A DNA stretch of 64,000 bases, taken from assembly GCF_010646885.2 (NCBI RefSeq), contig NZ_CP050700.1, positions 4,738,501 to 4,802,500 of the forward strand, written 5' to 3'. The translations under genes were made by a program, and so were the position numbers. Of this stretch, positions 54,335-63,162 are shown piece by piece. This DNA is from Desulfopila sp. IMCC35008 (GTDB taxonomy: Bacteria; Desulfobacterota; Desulfobulbia; Desulfobulbales; Desulfocapsaceae). Each line of letters starts with the position of its first letter. The stretch's first letter is position 1. The notes under the pieces are model-generated. The model was given only the letters and a program-made list of their open reading frames with translations, was not told the DNA's origin and made no database searches.

Positions 54335-55675
54335 TCAATCTTTGGTAAATTCCGGATATGCATCAAGACCGCACTCGCTGATGTCACAACCTTCAAGCTC
54401 TTCCTCTTCAGAGACACGGATTCCCATCACGGCTTTCAAGGCAAGCCATACAACGAAGCTGGTACCAAATACCCAGGCGAAGATCACGCCGATACCGATA
54501 AGCTGGGCAAACAGGGAACCTTCAGGATTGGTGAAGGCCACAGCGATTAGTCCCCATATTCCGACAACACCGTGGACAGAGATGGCACCAACAGGATCAT
54601 CAATCTTGGCCTTGTCGATAAAGACAATGGCTGCGACCACTATCAGACCACCGATTGCACCGACGATGGTTGCCACAAGAGGTGTGGGGGTAAGCGGTTC
54701 AGCAGTAATTGCTACCAAACCTGCGAGGGCACCATTAAGCGCCATGGTAAGATCAGCCTTTCCGAACCAGGCCCTGGAGAAGAGCAGTGCTGCGACGAGA
54801 CCACCAGCTGCTGCGGTGTTGGTGTTTACGAAAACCATGGATACTGCATTTGCTTCTTCAATATTACTGATCTTGAGCTCTGAGCCACCGTTGAAACCGA
54901 ACCAACCGAGCCAGAGAATAAACGTACCGAGGGTTGCCATCGGCAGGTTCGCACCTGGGATTGCGTGGATTTTACCATTTACATATTTACCTTTACGGGC
55001 GCCCAGAAGCAGTACACCTGCCAGGGCCGCGGAAGCACCGCAGAGATGAACCACACCGGAACCTGCGAAATCCAGGAAACCAAGACCGTCAAGAAAACCT
55101 CCGCCCCACTTCCAGTATCCCTGTACCGGGTAGATAAAGCCGGTCATAACAACTGCAAAGGCGAGGAATGCCCAAAGCTTCATACGTTCGGCTACAGCAC
55201 CGGAAACGATAGACATTGCGGTTGCCACAAACACAACCTGGAAGAAGAAGTCGGACATACCGGAATAATAGGTATCACCGCCACTCTTTAACACCGCATC
55301 GACGGTGTTATCGGCACCGAGAAACAGCTTCAGGCCCGGGATGACGCCGTTACCGTCACCGTACATAATATTGTACCCAACGATCATATACATGATACAG
55401 GCAATCGAGTAGAGCGCTACATTCTTGGTTAAAATTTCAACTGTGTTCTTACTCCGAACCAGACCGGCCTCGAGCATGGCAAATCCGGCTGCCATCCACA
55501 TGACCAGCGCGCCGGACATCAGGAAATAAAACGTATCGATCGAATACGCCAGATGGATCAGGGTATCGCTGACACTGGCATCCTCAGCAACGGCGGGTCC
55601 GGCCAGTGCGAGAGAAGCAAGAAATGCTGCCCCTCCCCAGTACGTTCTTTTCTTCATTCTCAATTTCATTTTCAC
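54335..55675 (-). CDS. amtB: ammonium transporter
   Basis: Inner-membrane ammonium channel/transporter (446 residues). A cleavable signal peptide (KRTYWGGAAFLASLALAGP) precedes 11 helices; AGFAMLEAGLVRSKN and the pore histidine segments VHLCGASAALAGVLLLG and SVHGVVGIWGLIAVAF show Amt/Rh identity. AAGGAGG stands 7 bp before a GTG at 55675, which I take as the start; ATG codons at 55669 and 55657 are alternatives. A sigma-54 promoter lies 75 bp upstream, as expected for nitrogen-limited expression. Confidence 0.94.
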   Translation of the reverse strand: MKMKLRMKKRTYWGGAAFLASLALAGPAVAEDASVSDTLIHLAYSIDTFYFLMSGALVMWMAAGFAMLEAGLVRSKNTVEILTKNVALYSIACIMYMIVGYNIMYGDGNGVIPGLKLFLGADNTVDAVLKSGGDTYYSGMSDFFFQVVFVATAMSIVSGAVAERMKLWAFLAFAVVMTGFIYPVQGYWKWGGGFLDGLGFLDFAGSGVVHLCGASAALAGVLLLGARKGKYVNGKIHAIPGANLPMATLGTFILWLGWFGFNGGSELKISNIEEANAVSMVFVNTNTAAAGGLVAALLFSRAWFGKADLTMALNGALAGLVAITAEPLTPTPLVATIVGAIGGLIVVAAIVFIDKAKIDDPVGAISVHGVVGIWGLIAVAFTNPEGSLFAQLIGIGVIFAWVFGTSFVVWLALKAVMGIRVSEEEELEGCDISECGLDAYPEFTKD

Positions 55676-55749
55676 AACTATTCCTCCTTGTGGTTAGTAC
55701 CTGCTCTCTCGAAAGCAGAATAGATAAACAACAAATTTGTATTGTTTAC

Positions 55750-55765
55750 TACAAGAGTTGTGCCA
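55750..55765 (-). promoter_or_regulatory. sigma-54 promoter of amtB-glnK
   Basis: On the minus strand, TGGCAC (55765-55760), AACTC, TTGTA (55754-55750) fits the -24/-12 consensus TGGCAC-N5-TTGCA with one change. Transcription would start near 55738. An NtrC- or NifA-type activator is expected. An ATTACA/TGTAAT inverted repeat further upstream (about 55887-55902) is the only other structure seen up to the nifA terminator. Confidence 0.75.
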
Positions 55766-56101
55766 GACCTTTTTAATTGTGTTTTTATTTAATATTATCA
55801 AACTGTAAAGCAATCAACAGCCAGTACGAAGCTACAGACAGCTTGAAGAACTTTTATTACACATTTGGGATTTTTTTACATGGTTTATTACATCTTTGTA
55901 ATATTTTGCGCGTGCCACTCGCCACACAAGAACCCTCCCCTTCCACCCCAACCTCCTGTTCGGCGGCGATACAGGACCACCCGCTTCACCGTTCACAAAG
56001 CCTGGATGGCTGCACTGAAGCGCCTTACGGATGGCTTTATGACGGCCCGTTGAAACGATAGACACTGCCCCGGACAGAGAGCTGAAGAACAGGGGCAACA
56101 A

Positions 56102-56132
56102 GAAAAAAAAAGGCGGTGCACACAGCACCGCC
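56102..56132 (-). terminator. intrinsic terminator of nifA
   Basis: Read on the minus strand: GGCGGTGC, loop TGTGT, GCACCGCC, then nine consecutive T. It lies 30 bp after the nifA stop. Confidence 0.9.
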
Positions 56133-56162
56133 CTCCTTCAACCGACAAGCAGCCGGAACAAA

Positions 56163-57806
56163 CTACAACCGATATGAATCAATACGCGACAACCCGTACT
56201 TCTTAATCCGGTAGCCAATCTGGCGCTGGGTAAGCCCCAACTCCTCGGCTGCCCGCACCTGCACCCAGCCGTGTCGACGCAGGGCCGCCTCGACTTCATC
56301 CCGCTCAATATCCTGCAGCGATTTACGCGCCAGCGGTACGACCTTTTGGCGCACCACCGAATGAGCGGGCGGATCTTCACGGGAAATATGCAAATCCCCC
56401 TGCTCTGCACTCCGCCAGCTCAATACGCCAGGAGTAAGATCAGCAAGGGTCAACCGGTCACCTTCAGCAAGAATCACCATGCGCTCAACCATATTCTGCA
56501 TCTCACGAACGTTGCCGGGCCAGGGGTAGTCGAGCAAAAAGTCGAGCAACTCAGACGTAAGCATCAACGCCTTACTATTCCGCTGATTGCTCATACTCAG
56601 GAAGTGATTAAGCAGAAGAGGGATATCTTCCTGCCGCTCCCGGAGAGGCGGCAGCACAATCGGCACGACGTTGAGCCTGTAATAGAGATCCGCCCTGAAT
56701 TTACCTTCGGCAACGGCCTGCTCCAACCCAACATTGGTCGCCGCAACTATGCGCACGTCGACATCAAAGGTCCGGCTCCCGCCAAGCCTCTCAAACTGCT
56801 TCTCCTGCAACACCCTGAGCATCTTGGCCTGCAACGAAAGAGGCATCTCTCCAATTTCATCAAGGAATATGGTTCCATGGTTAGCCAGCTCAAACCTGCC
56901 AGGCCTCGTCGCATGCGCTCCGGTAAAAGCCCCCTTCTCATGACCAAAGAGTTCACTCTCAAGCAACGTTTCAGGTAACGCTGCACAGTTTACTTTTACG
57001 AATGGACGCTCCTTTTTACCGCCGGAATCATGAACCGCACGAGCAACCAGCTCTTTACCCGTACCGGATTCCCCAAGCAAAAGAACCGTTACCGAACTGG
57101 GGGCGATCTTCTCGATAATTGAGTATACTTCGCGCATCGGTTTTGAATGGCCAACAATAAAGTGACCGTCGTGAAGACTGTGCAGTTTAGCTTTCAGAGA
57201 CCTGTTCTCCTCCTGCAGCTTTGCCTCTTTCCGTTTTATCTCCTCATGCAGAGTGATAAACTGGGCGATGAGCGTTGCCAGAACGGTCAGAAACCGGACA
57301 TCCTCCTCAGACGAGACATCCAGCCCGAAAAGCCTGTCCACGCTAAGCACACCCACCGGCTCCCCCCGAACAACTACAGGCACACCTATAAACGACAATT
57401 TCCCTTTCATTGCCGGCCGGGCCCCCGTTCGATTTAAGAACAAGGGCTCATCATGTATGTCCGGCACCACAAAAGGTGCACGTGTCTGAAAAATCTTTCC
57501 GCAGACCCCTTCATTTGGTTTATATATGCCACGCAACTCCTCTGCGGCCGTCAACCCACAACTCGCCTTGATAGCCAGCCGCTGAGTCTCCTTATCAAGC
57601 AAAAGCAGAGTTGCCCTCTCCATACGCATCGTATCGTTGAGCACCTGCATCACACTGGCAAGCGTCGTATCCAGGTCAACAGCCTTCCCTATTAGTTTGG
57701 TAATCCGGTGCAACGCCAGAAGCTCAATACCCTGTGTCGTTGCCGGATTGCCCATAACAACTCCGCTTCCGTTTTCCATAAAATCCACCAAGCCCTTTAT
57801 TTGCAT
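56163..57806 (-). CDS. nifA: NifA, sigma-54-dependent activator of nif genes
   Basis: Enhancer-binding activator of 547 residues. N-terminal GAF domain (about 40-185), central AAA+ domain with Walker A GESGTGKE (245-252), the sigma-54-contacting GAFTGA loop (292-297) and GTIFLDEIGE (311-320), and a C-terminal Fis-type helix-turn-helix with AAEELGLTQRQIGYRIKKYG. The linker after the AAA+ domain has no cysteines, so the cysteine-based oxygen response of rhizobial NifA is not expected. It is divergent from nifH; the intergenic TGT-N9-ACA sites are its probable targets. The first ATG is taken; M10 is an alternative. Confidence 0.93.
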   Translation of the reverse strand: MQIKGLVDFMENGSGVVMGNPATTQGIELLALHRITKLIGKAVDLDTTLASVMQVLNDTMRMERATLLLLDKETQRLAIKASCGLTAAEELRGIYKPNEGVCGKIFQTRAPFVVPDIHDEPLFLNRTGARPAMKGKLSFIGVPVVVRGEPVGVLSVDRLFGLDVSSEEDVRFLTVLATLIAQFITLHEEIKRKEAKLQEENRSLKAKLHSLHDGHFIVGHSKPMREVYSIIEKIAPSSVTVLLLGESGTGKELVARAVHDSGGKKERPFVKVNCAALPETLLESELFGHEKGAFTGAHATRPGRFELANHGTIFLDEIGEMPLSLQAKMLRVLQEKQFERLGGSRTFDVDVRIVAATNVGLEQAVAEGKFRADLYYRLNVVPIVLPPLRERQEDIPLLLNHFLSMSNQRNSKALMLTSELLDFLLDYPWPGNVREMQNMVERMVILAEGDRLTLADLTPGVLSWRSAEQGDLHISREDPPAHSVVRQKVVPLARKSLQDIERDEVEAALRRHGWVQVRAAEELGLTQRQIGYRIKKYGLSRIDSYRL

Positions 57807-58064
57807 TCTCTTTTCTGAAATTATTGTAAAACTCTCACACTTCTATATATGCAATTTTCGCTCCACCACCTTGGCAGCCTCACCTCTAAACACATTTAAT
57901 ACTGTATTATCAAATTATTAAAACACCTAATCACTGCCATATAGTTTTGTCATATGAAAAATAAGAGCTCTTTGAATACTTTCACTTATGACATTATCGT
58001 AATATTTTTCGAAACACCGACAAGCATGTAAGATTCTTCCATCCCCTTCAAAAACCACCATACT

Positions 58065-58098
58065 TGTCACTCCCCTACATTCTTGTAGCCCCGCTACA
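58065..58098. promoter_or_regulatory. tandem NifA-type upstream activator sites
   Basis: TGT-N9-ACA occurs at 58065-58079 and again at 58084-58098, 19 bp apart; the second, TGTAGC-CCC-GCTACA, is a perfect palindrome. They lie about 100-130 bp before the nifH -24 box, the usual position. The spacer is one base shorter than the classical TGT-N10-ACA. A third copy (58246-58260) lies downstream of the promoter. Apart from these, 57807-58198 shows no gene. Confidence 0.5.
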
Positions 58099-58198
58099 GC
58101 AAACGCACCTCCCCCACGCCACATCTCAATACCTCACAGAAACATCAAGACCCTCGCATGTTACTGTTTTTATGTCTTTTATTTTGAATTAATCCAAC

Positions 58199-58214
58199 TG
58201 GCACAGGCCTTGCG
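58199..58214 (+). promoter_or_regulatory. sigma-54 promoter of the nifH operon
   Basis: TGGCAC (58199-58204), AGGCC, TTGCG (58210-58214) matches the -24/-12 consensus almost fully. Predicted start near 58226, leaving a leader of about 125 nt before nifH. Confidence 0.85.
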
Positions 58215-58351
58215 ATAGAGTCAACAAACACTGGACATGAAACCATGTAGTCTGCTTACACATCCCATACCAGATATGAACCATCAGACTATGAGCATGG
58301 GCATTGTTGAATTGAACGCAAACTCGACAACAACCTCAAAGGAGAACAACC

Positions 58352-59179
58352 ATGAGAAAAGTAGCTATTTATGGAAAAGGCGGAATCGGCAAATCAACTA
58401 CAACCCAGAACACCGTAGCAGGTCTGGCAGAGATGGGACGCAAGGTTATGGTCGTCGGCTGTGACCCGAAGGCGGACTCAACCCGCCTGTTACTTGGTGG
58501 TCTGGCTCAGAAATCTGTTCTCGACACCCTGCGTGAAGAAGGTGAAGACGTCGAACTTGACGATATCCGTAAAGCGGCCTATGCCGGTACCTGGGCCGTT
58601 GAGTCAGGTGGTCCAGAACCGGGTGTTGGCTGTGCAGGACGAGGCATTATCACCTCTATCAATATGCTTGAGTCACTGGGAGCCTATGAGGAAAGTGAAG
58701 GCCTCGATTACGCTTTTTACGATGTACTCGGCGATGTTGTCTGCGGTGGTTTCGCCATGCCGATTCGTGACGGCAAGGCAGAAGAAATCTACATTGTCTG
58801 TTCCGGTGAAATGATGGCCATGTATGCGGCTAACAATATCTGTAAAGGTATTATGAAGTTTGCCCAGTCAGGAGGTGTACGACTTGGGGGATTGATCTGT
58901 AACTCGAGAAACGTGGATAACGAAAAAGAAATGATTGAGGAACTTGCTGTTAAGCTGGGAACCCAGATGATCTACTTCGTCCCTAGAGATAATGATGTAC
59001 AGCGTGCAGAAATTAACAGGAAGACCGTTATCGAGTGGAACCCCGAAGTACCGCAGGCAAATGAGTATCGCGGCCTCGCCAAGGCCATCGACGATAATGA
59101 GATGTTTGTCATTCCCAAACCACTTGAGATTGAAGAACTTGAACAACTGCTCCTCGACTACGGTCTGATGGAAGCGTAA
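58352..59179 (+). CDS. nifH: nitrogenase iron protein
   Basis: Homodimeric ATP-dependent reductase of dinitrogenase (275 residues). Walker A GKGGIGKST near the N-terminus, the cluster cysteines in GPEPGVGCAGRGI and DVLGDVVCGGFAMPI, and the arginine after the first cysteine that is the ADP-ribosylation site in other organisms are all present. AAAGGAG lies 7 bp before the ATG. First gene of nifH-nifI1-nifI2-nifD-nifK, under sigma-54/NifA control. Confidence 0.97.
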   Translation: MRKVAIYGKGGIGKSTTTQNTVAGLAEMGRKVMVVGCDPKADSTRLLLGGLAQKSVLDTLREEGEDVELDDIRKAAYAGTWAVESGGPEPGVGCAGRGIITSINMLESLGAYEESEGLDYAFYDVLGDVVCGGFAMPIRDGKAEEIYIVCSGEMMAMYAANNICKGIMKFAQSGGVRLGGLICNSRNVDNEKEMIEELAVKLGTQMIYFVPRDNDVQRAEINRKTVIEWNPEVPQANEYRGLAKAIDDNEMFVIPKPLEIEELEQLLLDYGLMEA

Positions 59180-59205
59180 TCGAAAATTGAAACAGGAGAA
59201 TTACT

Positions 59206-59553
59206 ATGATGATTATGATTCGGGCCATTGTCAGACCGGAAAAAGCAGACGACGTCCTCGCCTCACTGATGGATGCGGGCTTCCCTGCTGTGACGAAATA
59301 TTCTGTTGCCGGTCGCGGCAAACAACGAGGCATCAAGATCGGCGAAGTTACCTATGACGAGATCCCCAAGACCATGCTGCTCAGCGTTGTGAAGGAGCAG
59401 GATAAAGACTTTGTTATTGAGACAATAATGGATTCTGCCCGCTCAGGAAACAAGGGGGCTTTTGGTGACGGTAAGATTTTTGTAACAGAAGTCGAGGATG
59501 TCTACACTATCAGCTCCGGCATAAAGGAAGAAGCCGAGGAGGTAGCGGCATGA
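59206..59553 (+). CDS. nifI1: nitrogenase regulatory PII-like protein NifI1
   Basis: First of the two P-II homologues that jointly inhibit dinitrogenase when ammonium rises (115 residues). It keeps the P-II fold (IRAIVRPEKADDVLASLMDAGF, GDGKIFVTEVEDVYTI) but has a shortened, altered T-loop (GEVTYDEIPKTMLL) without the usual uridylylation tyrosine context. AACAGGAG lies before two adjacent ATGs (59206, 59209). It lies 26 bp after nifH and overlaps nifI2 by 4 bp. This arrangement is typical of methanogens and anaerobic bacteria. Confidence 0.94.
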   Translation: MMIMIRAIVRPEKADDVLASLMDAGFPAVTKYSVAGRGKQRGIKIGEVTYDEIPKTMLLSVVKEQDKDFVIETIMDSARSGNKGAFGDGKIFVTEVEDVYTISSGIKEEAEEVAA

Positions 59554-59924
59554 AAGAAGTTATAGCTGTTGTTCGTATGAATATGATGAACCGTACCAAA
59601 GCAGCTCTTTCAGACGCCGGCGTTGCAGCATATTTTGCCCACGAGGCCCAGGGCAGAGGGTTGGGCTTTGTAAACACCGATCTGCTGGAAGGTGCTCAGC
59701 AGGGCTACGAAGAAGCAGCAGCATTGCTTGGTGAAAAAGGAAAGCTCTACCCAAAAAGAATGATCACAGCCGTCATGGAAGATGATCAGGTGGAAGATGT
59801 CGTAGAAGCCATAATCAAGGCAAACCGGACGGGGAAACCGGGAGATGGAAAGATTTTTGTGCTGCCGGTTGGAGATGCGGTTCGTATCCGTACCGCGGAA
59901 ACAGGCGTCAAATCTATCTCATAG
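59550..59924 (+). CDS. nifI2: nitrogenase regulatory PII-like protein NifI2
   Basis: Partner of NifI1 (124 residues). Together they bind NifDK and are released by 2-oxoglutarate and ATP. The core is P-II-like (EVIAVVRMNMMNRTKAAL, ending GDGKIFVLPVGDAVRIRTAETG), with a long T-loop region including GFVNTDLLEGAQQGYEEA. The start overlaps the nifI1 stop (ATGA), implying equal synthesis. nifD follows after 90 bp. Confidence 0.94.
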   Translation: MKEVIAVVRMNMMNRTKAALSDAGVAAYFAHEAQGRGLGFVNTDLLEGAQQGYEEAAALLGEKGKLYPKRMITAVMEDDQVEDVVEAIIKANRTGKPGDGKIFVLPVGDAVRIRTAETGVKSIS

Positions 59925-60014
59925 CCAGGCCACAACCACCCGATATCACACACCACAACTTTGCACGGGACAGGTACTCGCACTCTACAACCTGCCCCCG
60001 GAGGAGAATTACAC

Positions 60015-61649
60015 ATGGGAAAAGCACAGAAAACTGTGCAGTGGGATCCCACTGACATAAAAGAAAAGCTACTTGAGAAGTATCCGCCGAAAATAGCCCG
60101 GAAACGGTCAAAGCAGATTCTTATCAATGAGGCACAGGAAAACACGACCCCGGAGATCACCGCCAACGTTCGTACCATACCGGGCATAATCACCATGCGT
60201 GGCTGTACGTATGCAGGCTGCAAGGGCGTTATCATGGGACCGACCAGCGATATCGTCAACCTGGTTCACGGCCCTATCGGTTGCAGCTTCTACGCCTGGC
60301 TCACACGACGTAACCAGTCCGATTGCCAGGGAGAAAACAACGAGAACTTCATCAACTACTGTATGTCCACCGACATGCAGGACTCCGACATCATCTTCGG
60401 CGGAGAGAAAAAACTTGAAACGGCCATCCAGGAAGCGTACGACCTGTTTCACCCCAAAGGAATCGCAGTTTTTGCCACCTGTCCGGTCGGCCTTATAGGT
60501 GACGATATTCACGCCGTCGCCAGGAAGATGAAAGAAAAATTCGGTGACTGTAATGTTTTTGCATTTAGCTGTGAGGGCTATAAAGGTGTCTCCCAGTCGG
60601 CAGGTCACCATATCGCCAACAACCAGGTTTTCACGCATCTTGTAGGTAATGGAACCGAAAAAACCCAGAAATACAAAATTAACCTGCTGGGCGAATATAA
60701 TATAGGTGGTGACGGTTTTGAAATTGACCGCATACTCAAGAAATGCGGAATCAGCAACATCGCAACCTTTTCAGGAAACTCCACCTACGATCAGTTTGCC
60801 TCAGCCAACCAGGCTGATCTCAGTTGTGTAATGTGCCACCGCTCCATCAACTATGTTGCGGACATGCTGGAAACAAAATACGGCATTCCCTGGATCAAAG
60901 TAAACTTCATTGGTGCCGAATCTACAGCAAAATCGTTACGCAAAATCGCCAGTTATTTCGGCGATCAGGAACTTATCGACAAGGTTGAAGAGGTTATAGC
61001 AGAAGAAATGCCTGCTGTCGAAACGGCGATTAAGGATGTCCTCCCACGAACAGAGGGCAAAACCGCTATGCTGTTTGTCGGCGGCTCCCGCGCCCATCAT
61101 TACCAGGACCTCTTCCAGGAACTGGGCATGAAGACCCTGTCTGCAGGATATGAATTTGCTCATCGCGACGACTACGAAGGACGCCACGTCATTCCCAACC
61201 TCAAAGTTGACGCGGATAGTCGGAACATTGAGGAAATAGATGTCACAGCAGATCCGGATCTTTACAAGCCCCGAAAAACGGTTGAAGAGATGAAGGCCCT
61301 TGAAGAAGCAGGATTCCCGTTCAAGGACTATGACGGCCTGATCCCACAGATGGAAAAGGACACCCTGATCATCGACGACCTTAACCAGTACGAAGCGGAA
61401 AAACTTGTAGAACTGATGAAACCGGACCTGTTCTGTGCCGGCATCAAGGAGAAGTTTTCCATCCAGAAATTGGGTGTACCGATGAAACAGCTTCACAGTT
61501 ACGACTCAGGTGGCCCTTATGCAGGTTTCCAGGGCGCCATCAATTTTTATCAAGAGATCGACAGGCTGGTCAATAGCAAGGTGTGGAGCTACATGAAAGC
61601 ACCGTGGCAGGAAAATCCTGAACTTTCAGCAACCTACGTCTGGGAATAA
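60015..61649 (+). CDS. nifD: nitrogenase molybdenum-iron protein alpha chain
   Basis: Alpha subunit of dinitrogenase (544 residues), holding FeMo-co and half of the P-cluster. P-cluster cysteines are in RGCTYAGCKG, GPIGCSFYAW and ATCPVGLIGDD; the FeMo-co cysteine is in CVMCHRSINYV and the histidine in LHSYDSGGPYAGF. Length exceeds the 480-490 of proteobacterial NifD because of an insertion (about 380-440) typical of anaerobe-type NifD. GGAGGAGA precedes the ATG at 60015; the upstream open frame to 59961 is not used. Confidence 0.97.
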   Translation: MGKAQKTVQWDPTDIKEKLLEKYPPKIARKRSKQILINEAQENTTPEITANVRTIPGIITMRGCTYAGCKGVIMGPTSDIVNLVHGPIGCSFYAWLTRRNQSDCQGENNENFINYCMSTDMQDSDIIFGGEKKLETAIQEAYDLFHPKGIAVFATCPVGLIGDDIHAVARKMKEKFGDCNVFAFSCEGYKGVSQSAGHHIANNQVFTHLVGNGTEKTQKYKINLLGEYNIGGDGFEIDRILKKCGISNIATFSGNSTYDQFASANQADLSCVMCHRSINYVADMLETKYGIPWIKVNFIGAESTAKSLRKIASYFGDQELIDKVEEVIAEEMPAVETAIKDVLPRTEGKTAMLFVGGSRAHHYQDLFQELGMKTLSAGYEFAHRDDYEGRHVIPNLKVDADSRNIEEIDVTADPDLYKPRKTVEEMKALEEAGFPFKDYDGLIPQMEKDTLIIDDLNQYEAEKLVELMKPDLFCAGIKEKFSIQKLGVPMKQLHSYDSGGPYAGFQGAINFYQEIDRLVNSKVWSYMKAPWQENPELSATYVWE

Positions 61650-61675
61650 GTTAACTCTGCGCAAAAGGTATCGAA

Positions 61676-63049
61676 ATGTTATTAAAACATACACCAACAG
61701 AAATAACAGAGCGAAAAGCTCTGATGATCAACCCGGCAAAGACCTGCCAGCCGATCGGGGCCATGTACGCCGCCCTCGGTATCAAAGGATGTCTGCCTCA
61801 CAGCCATGGTTCCCAGGGGTGTTGTGCCTACCACAGATCCGCCCTTACCCGGCATTACAAGGAACCGGTTTCAGCAGCTACCAGTTCATTTACAGAGGGA
61901 GCCTCCGTTTTCGGCGGGCAGGCCAACCTGCTCCAGGCCATTAACAACATCTTCACGGTCTACGAGCCGGAGGTAATAGCAGTACATACCACCTGCCTGT
62001 CTGAGACCATTGGCGATGACCTGCCTCAGATCTTTGACAAGGCGATAAAGGACAAGAAAGTACCGGAGGGAAAAACCGTTCTCGGTGCCAATACTCCAAG
62101 CTATGTAGGCTCCCACGTTACCGGTTTTTCCAACATGGTGAAGGCGATGGCTGCCCTGGCGGAAAAGACCGGCACCAAGAATGGCAAGGTCAACATCATC
62201 CCTGGCTGGGTAGAGCCTTCGGATATGGAGGAGATTAAACGCATCGCTGCCATGATGGGGGTTAATATCACCATGTACCCTGACACCTCGGGTGTCCTGA
62301 ACGGACCCCTGACCGGCGAATACAAGATGTTTCCGGACGCCGGCACCTCCATCGACGATATCAAAGCCAGTGGTGATGCCATAGGCACACTGGCCCTCGG
62401 TGAATGGTGTTCGGCAGATGCAGCCCGCTTGCTGGATACCAAATGCAAGGTACCATGCTCCATCCTTGACATGCCATTCGGCCTGCAGGCAACGGACAGA
62501 TTTATTGATGCCCTGCGCCATGTTGCAGGAACCTCCGTTTCCGATGAACTGTCCCTGGAGAGAGGCCAGCTTGTCGACCTCATCTCCGACATGCACCAAT
62601 ATTTCTACCACAAGAAAGTAGCTATCTACGGTGACCCTGACCAGCTTATTGCCATGACGGAATTCCTGGTCTCCATTGACATGTGCCCTGTGCATATTAT
62701 CACGGGAACACCTGGTAAGAAATTTGAGAAACGCATTAAGGAGATCACAGCGGACGTACCCTACGAAGTGAATGTCAAAGCCAAGGGAGACATGTTCCTG
62801 CTGCACCAGTGGATCAAGAACGAGCCGGTAGACCTGTTGATCGGCAACAGCTACGGCAAGTATATCGCCCGTGACGAAGACATCCCCTTTATCCGCTGGG
62901 GCTTCCCGATTCTTGACAGGCAGGGACACCAGTATTTCTCAACCACCGGTTACAGGGGCGGACTCAGAATGCTGGAGAAAATTCTCTCAGCCCTGCTTGA
63001 TCGGCTTGACCGGGATAACCCGGAAGAGAAGTTTGAACTCGTTTTCTAA
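61676..63049 (+). CDS. nifK: nitrogenase molybdenum-iron protein beta chain
   Basis: Beta subunit (457 residues), sharing the P-cluster through cysteines in KTCQPIGAM, GSQGCCAYHRS and TTCLSETIGDDL. SYVGSHVTGFSNM contains the serine near the cluster. It lacks the N-terminal extension of about 50 residues that wraps the alpha subunit in Azotobacter, as usual for anaerobe-type NifK, which pairs with a longer NifD. It starts 26 bp after nifD. Confidence 0.97.
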   Translation: MLLKHTPTEITERKALMINPAKTCQPIGAMYAALGIKGCLPHSHGSQGCCAYHRSALTRHYKEPVSAATSSFTEGASVFGGQANLLQAINNIFTVYEPEVIAVHTTCLSETIGDDLPQIFDKAIKDKKVPEGKTVLGANTPSYVGSHVTGFSNMVKAMAALAEKTGTKNGKVNIIPGWVEPSDMEEIKRIAAMMGVNITMYPDTSGVLNGPLTGEYKMFPDAGTSIDDIKASGDAIGTLALGEWCSADAARLLDTKCKVPCSILDMPFGLQATDRFIDALRHVAGTSVSDELSLERGQLVDLISDMHQYFYHKKVAIYGDPDQLIAMTEFLVSIDMCPVHIITGTPGKKFEKRIKEITADVPYEVNVKAKGDMFLLHQWIKNEPVDLLIGNSYGKYIARDEDIPFIRWGFPILDRQGHQYFSTTGYRGGLRMLEKILSALLDRLDRDNPEEKFELVF

Positions 63050-63067
63050 ACCCGCATCGTAAAACAT

Positions 63068-63117
63068 CCGGGTTGCCGCCATCCCGCAAGATCCTAGAGG
63101 GCATGACCGCAACCCGG
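63068..63117 (+). terminator. intercistronic hairpin after nifK
   Basis: CCGGGTTGC (63068-63076) pairs with GCAACCCGG (63109-63117) over a 32-nt loop. A T-rich stretch (CCGGGTTTTT) follows about 12 bp later. It may attenuate the downstream gene or protect the nifHDK message. Confidence 0.45.
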
Positions 63118-63162
63118 CTACCATTCCGGGTTTTTCTGAATATCGACTGGAGCGAAAACAAT

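Noticed and set aside
58352..63049. Alternative (V- or Fe-only) nitrogenase
   Set aside because: No delta subunit gene (anfG/vnfG) lies between the D and K genes, and the NifD cofactor and P-cluster motifs are of the molybdenum type.
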